Shown: positions 1-12,014 of the stretch, one piece after another
Layout of the letters: every line of letters begins with the position of its first letter
Numbering within the stretch: position 1 is the stretch's first letter
NCBI GenBank assembly: GCA_963966185.1
Contig: CAWZYM010000348.1
Span: 629,501 to 693,500 of the forward strand
Length of the DNA: 64,000 nucleotides
Source: Rhabditoides inermis
Taxonomy: Eukaryota > Nematoda > Chromadorea > Rhabditida > Rhabditidae
Direction of reading: 5' to 3'
Made by a program: the position numbers and the translations under genes
Notes under the pieces: generated by a model
What the model was told of the DNA's origin: nothing
Databases searched by the model: none
The model's input: only the letters and a program-made list of their open reading frames with translations

Positions 1-65
1 TCCTCCCACTCAATCACTTTTCATCTCCTGTCCTTCACTTGGGAAAAAAATAAGTATATATGATT

Positions 66-315
66 TTGTGGTCGCTGGTTCGATCTCCCTCGGAGTCAAC
101 CATTCTTGCGAAATTCACCAAGCCCCTGTGGTGTGGCAATCCACTCTCATGGTAGCCAGAAGGCGTCACAGCACCATCTACGGACTCAAGAACGGAATTC
201 AAGACGTCCTTCGCCAACCAACCCAACTACCTCTGCTGACGTCGTCGTAATCCAAGAACCCTATCTTGTTCTCGACTAGGAGGACCCCGGATTCAACCGG
301 CTAAACAAAAAAAAA
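66..315 (+). repeat. tRNA-derived SINE (family A), 5'-truncated copy
   Basis: This stretch matches the complete copy at 30548-30838 nearly base for base from the pol III B-box region (GCTGGTTCGATC) to the A-rich tail near 306-315. The A-box half is missing, so the copy is 5'-truncated. No protein is encoded. The identification rests on the tRNA-like B box, the A-tail and the second copy with clean target-site duplications. Confidence 0.8.
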
Positions 316-354
316 TGATTCCAACCGAAATCTTCTGCTCTACTCTCCGTCGGA

Positions 355-545
355 TCAGCTATACCACACACCCCCTCTCCCTGTCTTTCTCTGCGCCTCC
401 CCTTTCCTCCTCACCTTGCTGACATGCCAAGTGATGAGCGCAGCAGCTGCGACTGCACCCAATGCAAGTGCGGCAAGGAGACCGGCTGTGGCTCGGGAGA
501 TGGAGATGCGGGAGGAGGACGCAGGCTGGAGGGGATCTCTCTCTT

Positions 546-577
<32 letters not shown>

Positions 578-587
578 CCTCCCTCTC

Positions 588-639
<52 letters not shown>

Positions 640-717
640 CTCTCTCCCTACCTTGTCATTCTGCGTAGTTGGCGCATCGGTCTCGGAAGACGCCGAGCTG
701 CCGACTCGAGTGCCCAT
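355..717 (-). CDS. Small single-pass membrane protein, two exons
   Basis: I do not recognise this gene. Reading right to left, an ATG at 715-717 opens a 22-residue exon beginning [16 protein letters not shown] that ends at a GTAGGG donor. The next exon starts after a CCCCTCCAG acceptor beyond the CT/GA microsatellite. Joining them in phase 0 gives a protein of about 79 residues. It has a Ser-rich stretch, then a hydrophobic Ala/Leu segment (about residues 37-58, [15 protein letters not shown] and on) followed by a basic tail ([12 protein letters not shown]) and a stop at 355-357. This layout fits a single-pass membrane microprotein with a basic cytosolic tail. The start could instead be an internal exon of a longer gene. 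The intron consists almost entirely of dinucleotide repeat, as in the gene at 2537-3669. Confidence 0.4.
538..646. repeat. (CT)n microsatellite
   Basis: About 110 bases of nearly pure CT with occasional T or C interruptions. It fills the predicted intron of the small - strand gene. The matching open frames of Leu/Ser or Arg/Glu repeats are translation of the repeat, not protein. Confidence 0.95.
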
Positions 718-819
718 TGCGAGACGCGCTTGCTGGAAAGTGGAGAAAAGAAGAAATGACAGGAGTGAACGGAATAGAACGACGCAAGAAGACCAGCAGT
801 GATGACTTTATGTAAATAA

Positions 820-2436
820 GTGAAACAAAACACAGATCGGTGGAAACTATTCCATGGAAGAGAGAGAGAGGGAGAGAGGGAGGGAGAGAGGAGAGAGAGA
901 CATATAAAGAAGTGCATCGTGAAATGCATACCGATGCGAGGTGTTTTGCCGCTGCCAATTCCCCAACTCGGCTGGGCTAATGAAACTCTCGCAAAAACAA
1001 GATGCGATATAAATGTGGCATGATGGCTCGTTATTAGGGAAACGGAACGAAAACACCAAAGGGAACAGAAAAGGAAACGACCTTCGGTGTCCCCACTGAT
1101 AAGTGATATATATTACATTTCGAGACCGCATCACCACTGCACAATACCCGGGCGAGACATGAGCAAGAGTGTGATTCAGCCGGGGCCATGCCAATTCCAT
1201 GCTACTCGGTTTCCACACAGATCACTTTTTGCTCCGAAAGTGTTTATTTGTTCAAACATTGTAATTGTTTGATGTAGAACACTTTACAATCATACTCATG
1301 AGATTCTTATTAGATCTTCACGAAATCGCACCTCTCCCCCTCTCTTTCTCTACCCCTCTCTTTTCTTCTCTCTTTCACCCCCCTCTCTATCTCTCTCTCT
1401 CTATCTCGCTTTCTCTCTCTGGTTCTCTTTCTCCTTTTCCCTTTTCTCTTTTTCTCTTTTTCTCTCTTTCTCTCTTTCTCTCTCTCTCTCTTCTCTATCT
1501 CTCATATCGCGACTCCTCCGTTCAACCAAATTCAGGTAAATAAAGTAATATTTAGAGTTATCACAACAAGTATGAGAAGACAGAAATTACAAAACTCCAC
1601 CAAGTTGACAGTGGAAGTACCTAAAATCGCGAAAGAAAAAAGAGAGCGCGCTTACCTTTTGGTGATTTAACTATATCTTCCTCATCCTGTAACGTCACCC
1701 CTCATGCTCAATTTGGCAAGTATGCGAAAAAAAACTATTTGACACACGTGTTTGCTGAAAAAAAGAAGCGGAACTGCGTCTTGGGTGAGAAGCTTTCATT
1801 GCGGACAGCAGCAAAATCTAAGAACGTTGTGGTTTTTCTTCCAAATTTGGGCATAGGATGTAAGAAGAGAGCTGTCATGAAGTGGACTGCATTCTGAAGT
1901 ACTATGTAAGATTTCTGCGAAGTTTAACGCAAATCGATTCGGTAGAAACGACAATATGACCGCGGACAGACACAAAAAGGTGCAAAAATGACCGTTTTTG
2001 GTGGAAAATAGAAGTAATGAATGCTAATTTGAGAACTGCCACGATGTGGACTGCATCTAAAGACAGAAACTCAACTATCTGTAAAGTTTGACACTAATTG
2101 GTTCAGTATAAATCGAGTTGTGACCGCGGAAATACTCAAAATCGCAAAAATGAGGGGCTTGTGAACCATGGTTCCAGAGAGGAGGCTCACACAGTTGCTC
2201 GCTGAGTGAATGGAAGCATATGTACCTAACAACACTATGCTAATCACGTTCCGTGAAGAATCACTCATTCTTAAACGCAATACGATAACGGTTGCGAGCG
2301 CAGTTCAACAAATCAATCTCAGTCTCAGTCAATATACATGTGACTGTGTATAGTTAATCCATTCCATCTGATCAGAAAAAAAAACACAAAGGTATTCAAA
2401 AGCAAATATCATCAATTCAAACGAGAAAACATGCTA
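820..2436. other. Intergenic stretch with (CT)n and a diverged tandem duplication
   Basis: No convincing gene is seen. A CT-rich microsatellite occupies about 1331-1500. Between about 1870 and 2160, two diverged units of roughly 170 bases share a motif order (GTGGACTGCAT, then a TTTGACACTAATTGGTTC-like block, then TGACCGCGGA, then AAAATGA), probably a decayed repeat. The remainder is AT-rich and unremarkable. Confidence 0.6.
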
Positions 2437-2437
2437 C

Positions 2438-2450
2438 AAATTTATTTATT
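2438..2450 (-). promoter_or_regulatory. Polyadenylation signals (overlapping AATAAA)
   Basis: On the - strand this segment reads as two overlapping AATAAA hexamers, about 90 bases downstream of the stop codon of the gene at 2537-3669. The position suits the 3' UTR of that gene. Confidence 0.55.
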
Positions 2451-2536
2451 TAATGGTGCTCGAAAACGTACAAGACATGTGGACTAATGTACACTTGATA
2501 CAAATTTAAGCGAGGCGGGGCTAGATGGGGCGGAGT

Positions 2537-3089
2537 CTAAAGGAGAGCAGCTACAGTCATAGCCAGGGCTGCCAGAGTGGCAGTGGCGGCAGAATGCGAC
2601 TCGGCCGAAGTCTTTCCGGAGCGCGGAGGTGCGGGTTCGATCTGGGGGGAATTCGCAGCAGCGGGTGCGACAGTAGAAGTACTCGGAACTGGTTTGACAA
2701 CAGTCTTGGGCTTGGGCTTGGGGTGGATGACTGATCCACGAGTGTTGCCTTCGCGCAACAAGGTGAGCAGAGAGTTGTAGACGTTCGAGAGGTGGTAGTT
2801 CTCGCCGACCGTCACTCCCTTGACGAACACGGCAGCTTCATTCAACCCCGCAGAGTCGATCGTGACCTCGCCGCCGTTGACTTCGTTTTTGGTGAAAGCG
2901 GGGATGAGCTTGAGCAAGTGAACAAGTGTAGCTTTGAACGTCGAACCATCGTTCAAACAGCACTCGACGGTGATAGAGCCCTTCAGAATCATGCACTTGC
3001 CAGTGTCAACCTGAAGAGATGGGGTGAACAACAAAAGAGATAAAGAGAGAGGGGGGAGAGAGAGCGAGAGAGAGAGAGGAGGGGGAGAG

Positions 3090-3137
<48 letters not shown>

Positions 3138-3284
3138 GAGAGAGAGGAAGAGGGAGAGAGAGAGAGAAAGAGAAAGAGAGAGAGGGAGAGAGAGAGACGG
3201 AGAGAGAGAGAGAGAGAGAGGAAGAGAGAGAGAGGAAGAGGGAGAGAGAGAGAAAGAGAAAGAGAGAGAGGGGAAGAGAGAGAG

Positions 3285-3367
<83 letters not shown>

Positions 3368-3669
3368 CACACCACACAGGCCGCCACACACGCGCCCTCC
3401 TTCTTCGCAGGCTTCCTGTCCGCTCCGGCAGTCACCCTGACCTGGCACGTTTGTCCGTCATCGCACGCCGGCTCCTTGTAAAAATTCTCCGCGTCTGCAA
3501 CCGAGCATCGATCGATAACCGATCGATAGTCGATACCTCCGGGCTGCCAGCTGCCGACAGGGCAGTTTTTGGCTGCTCCGTGGCCGGCGGGGAGAGCGGC
3601 GACGAGAAGGAGCGGCAGGAGAAGAGGGCGGAGCATGCGACTGGTCGAGGCAGGCGAGTGCTGCCACAC
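2537..3669 (-). CDS. Secreted, cysteine-containing protein, probably GPI-anchored
   Basis: No family recognised. Exon 1 (3376-3669) encodes a signal peptide. The second Met (MLRPLLLPLLLVAALPAG) gives a cleaner one than the first. Then comes a Cys-bearing segment (NCPVGSWQPGG, RCSVADAENF, CDDGQTCQVRV, EGACVAAC). A phase-0 intron (about 3011-3375) is almost entirely GA/CT microsatellite. Exon 2 (2537-3010) continues with VDTGKCMILKGSITVECC and a hydrophilic domain, then a Pro/Lys/Ser/Thr-rich stalk, and ends in a hydrophobic C-terminus (LAALAMTVAALL) with small residues before it, as in GPI-anchor signals. The protein therefore probably sits on the outer cell surface. The splice donor (TGT|GTGGTG) and acceptor (TTCAG|GTTGAC) keep the frame. 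AATAAA signals follow at 2438-2450. Confidence 0.7.
3035..3362. repeat. (GA)n microsatellite, intronic
   Basis: About 330 bases of GA with G- and A-rich interruptions occupy nearly the whole intron of the secreted-protein gene. The apparent open frames through it in all phases come from the dinucleotide period. Confidence 0.95.
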
Positions 3670-3887
3670 TGGAGAGGGTGGAAGGACGACGACGGGGCGA
3701 TTCTCCGCAGACCGCGCCGCATTCGGCGGCGAGGCAAATGAGAATGAGAAGCAAGTTGGAGCAGTTTACGTGCGAAAACATCACTCCGGTCAGTGCACAC
3801 AACTTCCGGTGAACGTCAAACTTTAATTTTTATATTTAAAAGATTTGTGAAACACATGTCTACACAAAAAGTACATTTGAATACATG

Positions 3888-4451
3888 CTAGAGAACTTTG
3901 ATTACACGCTGCGCCCGACCAGTCCGACTCGCCCGTCCTCTTCTGGCAGAAGCCTCACTCTTCGTGGCAGTCGCAGAGTTGGAGGCATGTGCTGAATTGG
4001 AATGGCCTCGTGTCGGTCAGCAACTCGAACGCCTCCAAGTTCTCGACCGCACGATCCATCACCTGAACACGATCAATGTGGACGTGTGAAAAAAAAACAT
4101 ATGCTCGAAAGGACAGTTTCACATGAGAAAAAAATGATTCAGTTCTCTCTCTCTCTCCCACTTGATGGGACAAGAATGCTAGACCTCGTATATGTGTGTA
4201 TATCTACCTCTGCTTGCCGTCCAGAAAAGTCGCAGTTTCACAGCAATTATGAGTGGTAATCTTACGCTCTAGATCATCAAAGTCTCTTTGTATTTCAAAC
4301 ACAAAATTACAATCACGAAAAACGTACGTTTCTGGTCGCAATGCAGATGACGTGACTGCAATTGTGCCATATCGTTGAGTGTATATAGATTCGACTCTTC
4401 AATTGGCATGTTATACACCTCGAACCTCCTGGCAGCTTCTTTCTCAAACAT
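3888..4451 (-). CDS. 3' end of an unrecognised protein gene (last two exons)
   Basis: Two exons read cleanly on the - strand. The first (about 4335-4451) encodes FEKEAARRFEVYNMPIEES followed by LYTLNDMAQLQSRHLHCDQK and ends at a C|GTACGT donor. After a CAG acceptor at about 4060, the last exon encodes VMDRAVENLEAFELLTDTRP, then FQFSTCLQLCDCHEE and a basic, low-complexity tail with a stop at 3888-3890. The density of charged and hydrophobic residues and the correct splice signals argue for a real gene. Upstream exons are unclear: the next - strand open stretch (4459-4744) contains a pure GA/CT run at 4620-4669 and may be intron or 5' UTR. I cannot name a family. Confidence 0.45.
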
Positions 4452-4618
4452 AATGCGATTATTGATTGAGTACACGCATACACACCTTAGCCTTGAGTGT
4501 AGAATGAAAACAATAGCTGATATAGACAGCATCAGTCCAGAGTAGGTGGAATAGTAAAGCGATCGAATGGAACACTGAGAACGCTGATCGCGGTGTCAGA
4601 GAGCACTTTGTATCCGCC

Positions 4619-4619
<1 letters not shown>

Positions 4620-4669
<50 letters not shown>
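4620..4669. repeat. (GA)n microsatellite
   Basis: Fifty bases of pure GA dinucleotide, upstream of or within an intron of the - strand gene ending at 3888. Confidence 0.95.
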
Positions 4670-4671
<2 letters not shown>

Positions 4672-4751
4672 CATCGAAGCGCACAATGCACGCAAACTCG
4701 AAACTATTTCGAAACATCACTTTTCTTCTCACAACAAATTTCACGAGGTGG

Positions 4752-6189
4752 AGTCGAGATGAGTCAAAATCACATGTATGAACACTGTGAAAATGTCGCG
4801 AACAATAGCAATCTTATGATCGCAGCGTTCATCACATACATATGGCTGCGAGAACCACTCGTTTATAATGGATCGTATGTTCGCCAGCTTCTTTCATCTT
4901 GTCTCGCGTGTACCCCAGTCGAATGGTGCATATACTACGAAGGTATTGGATCACACAGAAAATGTCGAATGGAACTGTGACCGCCCGTAAAGCGTATCCA
5001 AAGTCCTACTTTGTACTACCGTTTCACAATGTTTATGTCGATTTTCGAACAATAAACATTTGGCATTAGTTGCATAATTGTATTGCGACAAGTTTGTGTG
5101 TTTGATATTTGGAGATCATATCAATCAATCAATCAATCATATCATTGTCGAAAATCACATTGAAGTTACGAACACTCAAATGCTTGGTTTTATAACATGC
5201 GATGTCAAATTAAATTGGGTTAATTGAGTTTTCATAATTGATAATTTTAACAGCGCACACTGTTTTTGCACACATTGCTTGTCATATTTGAGCAACAGAG
5301 CTCATACTCGCGAATGAGGCTTTGGCCGGTGTGTTTTTTTCTGAATTGTGTTTTTTTGCTAGCGCTAGAGTCTCGCCACGATCCTCGTGCCACAAAAGTG
5401 ATGTCAACTTCCGACAGGAACTCTCAGATGGAAAAAAACTAGTTCTGTTTTTCAGAAGTTTTGATTTTCAAATTCTCGTCAATTATTTTGCAATTCCTCG
5501 TTATCACGTGTTGATTGCAGGCATGCCTCCTTTAGCTATTTCATAATCTTTCGGACTCCAAGGTTTGGCTGGCGCGCATGAAAGATATGACCTGTTTTGT
5601 TCACGGTTATCGCTTTCTTCTCATTATGAAATCCATAACTAGTGAACGCACCACGATATTTGCGATAACAGAACAAAATATGCGAGACAAAGAGAGATAC
5701 GGCAAAGTTTTATACGGCAATGTTTTGTCTCTCTCCTCTTGTCAGTAAGAGATGAGTAATAATTGAATGAATAGTATTGTGTATGATGAAAAGACAAAAA
5801 GAAAACAAAGGTGAAGGAAAGGCGAAATAACTGTCTTCCCATGTCACATGCTCTGTGCAACAGGTTGTGATGTTCGTCTTATCAAACCATCACCGATCAC
5901 CTGACTAGTTATCTCTTATATGTGTCGATACGTCCAGTCGCCCAACTGCTATCGCAAACATCCTATTGGTTTTATTTCGTTTTTCCATGCCGCTGTTTCT
6001 TTCTGATAGCATTCGATTTGATTCTTACTCACTACTCGTCTCGGCCTTTTTTGATGTTTTTTTGTTGTTGATCTTGTACGTTTGTTGATCTTTGGCGTAG
6101 AAGATGGTGAAGGCTTGGTCGGTGGCCGAAGACACTTCGTAGGCGTAAATAAATATAACAAAAATAATTAAATAAACACATGTTTTCGG
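4752..6189. other. Intergenic region upstream of the PARP-like gene
   Basis: I see no supportable gene. Short open frames on both strands lack family motifs or consistent splice contexts. A short CAAT tetranucleotide run lies near 5120-5140. The last few hundred bases before 6190 probably include the promoter and 5' UTR of the PARP-like gene, but I see no TATA box I would defend. Confidence 0.5.
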
Positions 6190-6763
6190 ATGTCATCCGG
6201 CCTCACGCAAGCCGACCTCGAGGCTGTCATGAAGGTATGGCGACTGAACGCACGCAGGACGAGCAGGTGCGCAAATCAGTCAAACACGGTTTCACGTATA
6301 GGCACAACAAATTTTTCGAAGTGGTAACTAGAGGCTTCGACGAGCTTCAAGTAGCGGCCCGGTGTGAAAAAAAGAAAACGTTGCAGACAGACGTCGGAGG
6401 AGCCGGCAGAGCAGCCAGATGACCAGGACGTGGAAGATGACGACGGGTTCCAGGACAGGGTGCGTCGCACTCGGCAGTCACTCCGCAACAATCACTTCGA
6501 AACGCCTCCGAAACATCCCAAGTCACAGTACTTGGCCGTGTTTCAGTGTGTTTCGAAGGCGTTTCGAAGACAGTTTCGAGAGCGATGGCTAGGGGAACTG
6601 ACTTCTCGTTTTGTGAATGCGTGTACCAATACGGCTCGACGACAACAACTTTGTGTTTGCAGGAAGCCCACCAGTTTTTCGTCAAAGAGATGAGGGCGCT
6701 GCAGAGGAATGGTGCGTGTTCTGTACTGTCTTCATGTTGCTTTTATAATAGAACCAAACTATT

Positions 6764-6844
<81 letters not shown>

Positions 6845-9800
6845 CTTTGCCAGCTTGCCTCCCTTCCGGTCTGCCGGTTGTCGAGCTGGTTGACGAGCGT
6901 GACACCTACTCGTACACTGTTCTCCTCCGCGTCAGGACCGATACAGTGGCGGTGCGTGTGCGTGTTTACTACCACTGCGACTAATGTCAAGTGTTCTCTC
7001 ATCATTTCATGTGAGGTGTACTTTCTGGTGATCCCTCCTGCTAGTTTCTTCAAAACGTGTTTTAGAATCTCACAGTGGTTGGAGGGCAACCGGTAGTTGA
7101 GAGTGCGTTCCGGGCTCAACGCCAAAATAGTTTGGCGTCGAGTGTCAAAGCTTACTTTGGCCTGTAGTTTGAAAAGAATGAACGCCAACTACTGTGGTCA
7201 CTTGAAAGCTACTGCAGGTTCACAACGATGGTTTCAGGCGTTTCTGCGCGAGAGCTGGGGTCTCGACGGCGAGTTCATCGAGCTCCACGTGACCAACGTC
7301 AACAAGGTCAGCTACCGGAACATCGGTGAGTTCAATGTAAGTAACTTCCTGACAGCCTGTACGAGGCATATCACCAACGACCTCGTCGAAAAGGGGGGAG
7401 AAGGAGATTGTGCAAAGGCTCTGAGGTCGTCTAGTGTTGCGAGTGTGGTGTGTGCGTGCAGTGGGGACGGGACGTTGCAGGCTGCGGCGCGTACGGGGCG
7501 ACCATGCTGCGTCCGCAGGTCGTCGTGCCAGACGAGTTCCACACATGCATCGTCGCCCATCAGCTGGCCAACGTCAGTGTGCCGTTCCACATTCTTCCTT
7601 TGCCAATGCGAATTCGATGACACGAAAACACACCAATCTCTAACACATGTTGAAAAGTGATGTTCAGCCGATGTGCCGCCATAGAAACAGTTTATTCCGA
7701 TGTTTCGCCTCTATGGCATCATCAGGGCTTCACCTCGATCTCAAACTCGGCTTCTCTAACACGTTCACAAATAGGCTGACGTGTTCAGTTGGCGCGAGAC
7801 TACATTCACTCGCACTACGTGGTGGCCAGAGAGGCTGACATGGATCCGGACAACCACCCCACATTCTTCTCCAATCTTCTCCTGGAGATGGAGCGCCGCC
7901 TGTGCTGTTTGACCGAGTGAGCTCATTTGTCACTGGTAGCAGCAAAGTGATCAAGTCTCTAAGCACCTCATCGATGTAGTAATATGTGTATCCAGAGAAA
8001 CATACTAGCATTGACAACATGGGAGAAACGACAAATGTTTTAATAGATAAACGACACGGAAGTAGATTTGAATCTGAATACACAACGTACAACGGATTCC
8101 TGTTTCGACTCTTTAACATGTACATGCCACAGGCTCACCAATAGATTCACATAAAGCGTGACTGACTTCGAGAAGTACTGATGGGATGAACAAACTAGTT
8201 CGTCAGGTACTGTGTGATGTGTAACAAGGCTCTGCCCGCCGCCGGTCTGCTTCCATCCATCTGCGTCTCCGAGCTGTGCACGTTTCAGTCTCGGGAGCTG
8301 AGTAAGTGGCTCGCACCTTTTCCGCAACTTTTCCCATGTACCAGAGTTACATTTCACTCTCGAAAAGTGATCTCATTTACAGTCTGACTACTAATGTATG
8401 TGCGTGTGTGATTCATAGTGAACTAGAACGAAATCATATTGTGTTTGTATATATAATATTATTCAGGGAGTTAGTTGGCCGGGTCACTGTAGACAATCGA
8501 TCTACATTCTAGTCGCATTTGATCTACGCCTTCGTGGAGAGAACCAAGCGCGCGCGTTCAAACGACAATTTTTATTTAAAAAAAAGCCGGCATGCGAATC
8601 AAAGAGGCTCGAGCCTTTCCCGCGCTGCCTGACCCCTTACGCTCGCGAGTTTCGCCAACAGACCCCGGCTGGCGATAGTAGAAACTATCCTCTGTGCGGC
8701 TACCATACTCATCTCTTCAGAACTGTACGACGGCCTGACTGCGCCGCGCATGTCTCCCGAAGTTATGGAGCTGCTCATCGTGCTTCTGAGTCGGGCAAAT
8801 GATTCAGAGTTCGTGTGTCAACGTTTTCGACCATGTATTGTAACTAATGTTTTGCTTCGAGGTGTCTGAGTGAGAATAATGATGTTCACGGCAATTTCAG
8901 AGACAGCGGAAATATGTTGAATAGGAAACGTGCTCTGCAGTCGGATCCCACTGCATGTATACCGTGAGTTACATTGTACAGGTCGAAGAACAATACGTTC
9001 CGTCGTTCCACGCCGAATATGACAGATATTGAAATTACCGCGCATTCGCATTCCTATCGATTCTAGCCGCCTCGCACTAATTTCGAAGTCGTGCGCCCGT
9101 GACATATCTGTCCCAGTGTCAGCAACAGTCTGTTGGACAGCGGGCTATCTCATCTCACGTTCGCAGTTCGTTTTTCGCGTTGCTGTCCCCACATCTAGCT
9201 AGCGTAGTGGTAACGCTCTCATTTGACAAGCAGATCTTCTCACGTTCCATTGTCGTAGGTCTCGAAATAACTTTTTTTCTATTAAAAACCTCGTTGAACG
9301 AGCTCTGATTTTTCTCTAACTAACCTCTTCTCTCTTGTAAAAGACGTTAAAATCATTTGCGAGCCCACTATATTTACTCCAGTATTAGCCCACTTTCACT
9401 ACTCCAGTATTTGCTGTATGATCGGTTCATTTTTCATAACTATGCATCCGCTCTTAGGAAATGCCCCGAGCTTCGACTAATACAGTACTGGAGTAGTGAG
9501 AGTGAATCGGAAGACGAAGAGTCGGAAGACGAAGAGGAGGAGGAAGAAGAGACACAATCTGGCCGCGTCTTCGATGACTACTCGGACAGTGATGACGAGG
9601 AAAACAGTCCGAATATGTCAGCGGTATGTCGCTAGCATGTCACAGCAGCCAGTTTGACGCCAATCGATTTGTCAGGCCGCCCGCGCTGGCATCTCCGGTC
9701 CGCGTTGGCACACCACAGATGAAGATTACACGCAGTCCCAGGTTAGTAGTGATATTTCTCACACTGAACACGCACAATATATTTCTCACTTGTTGGTTTT

Positions 9801-12014
9801 CGAAAATAATTGTTCAGGAGAGAACACTGTAATGTTGTTTCATATTTCGAAACACTACGGAACAGTACCGTGATTCAGATACCCCGAGAGGTGTTCGACA
9901 GTCAGCAGGCCCGGCGGCGGGTGCGCAGGCAGGTGCAACGCGTGACAGTCGAGGAGTGGACGCCCGTCACTCCCTCCACCGGCCGGAGAGAGCAACTGCC
10001 CGACGCGCGTATGTGTTTTCTTACATTCGATCTGATCCATCCCATTCGTACGCACTCTTCTTCCTCCAGATAGTTTGGTTTGCGCGGAATTGCCTGTGCG
10101 ATGTCTTTGCCCGTATTGAATTGTCTGTTAAAGTGACAATTTTATTGTTCCGTAATCGGAAAATATTTGAATTTTGAATTGGCGCGCTTTACGAATTCTG
10201 GCTATAACTATTGAACTCGAGATGCGTTTCACATATGTAGAGATGTGTTTATCGGTTTCTACGACTTAATTTTATGCTAGAAACTGAATTTCATTTCAAA
10301 ATTTCATTTCAAAATTCCCGTCATTCAAGACGTTTTAGACTCTCAATTGTGATGTAACCTCACTTTTTAACCACAAAGCATTCAAAATCAACTATTTTTG
10401 GGGGCAAAAATAGTTTAAAATCATAAAAAAAAGTTCTAGCTTTTCACCAGTATAATATCATTTTTTTTATGTGAAATTGTCTCTTTAAGTGCACGCTGCG
10501 CACATTTCAGACATCGGTCGCGACGTCGATTCGACGACGTGGAACCAGCAGACGCTTCTGCACACGTTCATCGGTAGGCGGTTGCCGCAACGTTCATCGT
10601 GCATCGCTACTGTTTACAGCGTCAGTGCCGTGCACGCGACGCATTCTCGCATCGGCGGTGGAATACGACAAGTTCAGATGGGAGCGACCGCGGGCTGCCG
10701 CGCTGCTCGAGTGGTGAGGCGCAATGCAGCTCGCTCACCACCCACCGGCTATTCAGGCTTGTCATCAGCCTGCCTGCGTACCTGCACCAGCTGCCGCGCA
10801 ATCTTCACGTGGACGCGTTCAACTGTGAGCATCAGTGAGTGGCGGTTATCAAAATGAGTGAGGGAGATGCATCAAAAACAACATCAAAAATATCACTCAC
10901 CGACACTATCAGTGACATCTAATGCGCTGCTACCAATGAGGCAGAATATCGCGGCGACTGAGTGCTTTTCCAGATTCCTCGTGTTCGCCGACACGCCGGC
11001 GAAACACGCGCGCTTCCAGGAGCTGAAGGAGCAGCACGGAGGCGAGACGCGGTTCATCTTCCAGTGAGTACCTTCGACTATGGCTTGGCGGCAGCCGATA
11101 ACGCTCGCAATTCATAGCGGCTCGCCGATCAGCAACTGGCACAACATCTTGCGCACCGGACTGAAAAACTACTCGCACACGGAGGTAACACCATGACAAG
11201 TAAACTGGATTGTGCCTTCTCGAGTATAACCACGACATAAACATGTTACAGTTGGAAGCGACTGGTACGGTGCACGGCGAGGGCATCTACCTTTCCAACA
11301 AGCTCTCACAGTGCATTCAGTGAGTTTGTGTGCACATAGTCACATGTAGAAAGGGTGTCCTTCAGTGTTATTAACCGCTAACACGAACATCTTCCAGATA
11401 CGCAAAACGCCAACAACTTTCGGACCGCTCGCCCTCTCTGTGCTCTTCGGAATGCTGTCGCGGCAAGCATCCCATGGCCACGCGCGCCTCCATCGTAGTG
11501 GCCGTATGCGAAGGTTCGCGACCATGTTCTAAAAGACAGTCCGATAATATGGAGACCGATTCCGTGTCGAGAGTTGCTGTGCTGCTGAAATGCGGAATAG
11601 GAAACACTCGTTACCGATGTTTTCAGTGGTTCCCCATGGCCTTTGCCCGACCGCTCGCAGTGACTACTTCACTGTCAAAGACGAAGACTTCATCTGCGTG
11701 CGGATGCTGCTTGTGTGAGTGGGTGACGCTTGGCGCCAGCTAGTTTGTTTTAGCGAATCCTTTATTCATCGGTTTTCGGGAACATGCTGATTCAGATTTG
11801 AGCAGAGCGATCCGAACAACAGCTACCCGGACATCACCGATGATGACTGCAGTAAGATTCGAAAGGTAAACTCAACGAACGTGTATCTATTAGAAAGTGG
11901 ATGTATGTAGGTAGCGATGATAGTAGTGATCTATTGCAGACTCTTCAAGCTCTCACTCGTGACATCTCCTACGCTGCCAGACAGAAACTGTTGCAGCAGA
12001 CCAGAGACGGCTGA
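6190..12014 (+). CDS. PARP6/PARP8-type mono-ADP-ribosyltransferase, about 20 exons
   Basis: Many short exons with GT-AG introns can be joined. Exon 1 (6190-6234) is MSSGLTQADLEAVMK. Later exons include VVELVDERDTYSYTVLLRVR (about 6846-6957), AFLRESWGLDGEFIELHV (to 7325), a segment around 7480-7570, LARDYIHSHYVVAREADMDP (about 7792-7918) and a Cys-containing exon YCVMCNKALPAAGLLPS (about 8214-8301). This last resembles the YCVVCDE region of vertebrate PARP6/8. A very acidic exon follows (about 9458-9630). The catalytic fold is at the end: FLVFADTPAKHARFQ (about 10974), the NAD-binding His formed across a junction (CA|C, then GSPISNWHNILRTG, 11118-11184), the Tyr in GEGIYLSNKLSQ (11252-11319), SIVVAVCE (to 11513) and YFTVKDEDFICVRMLL (to 11717). 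No Glu is seen at the third catalytic position, which fits mono- rather than poly-ADP-ribosylation. The stop is at 12012-12014. The exons between 6235 and 6660 are uncertain. Confidence 0.75.
6764..6843. repeat. (GA)n microsatellite in a PARP intron
   Basis: Near-pure GA of about 80 bases lies just upstream of the exon starting near 6846. It contributes no coding sequence. Confidence 0.95.
9195..9376 (+). repeat. Decayed tRNA-derived SINE (family C) in a PARP intron
   Basis: A tRNA-like A box (GCGTAGTGGTAACGC) is followed about 35 bases later by a weak B box (ACGTTCCATTG). The downstream part parallels 33385-33550 in order, including GAGCTCTGATTTTTCTCTAA and a final GCGAGCCCACTATAT. Both copies are diverged, so this is a relic. 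Confidence 0.45.

Noticed and set aside
3006..3448. Leu/Ser-rich and Arg/Glu-rich open frames through the GA run
   Set aside because: Dinucleotide repeats have no stops in any frame; these are microsatellite artefacts inside an intron.
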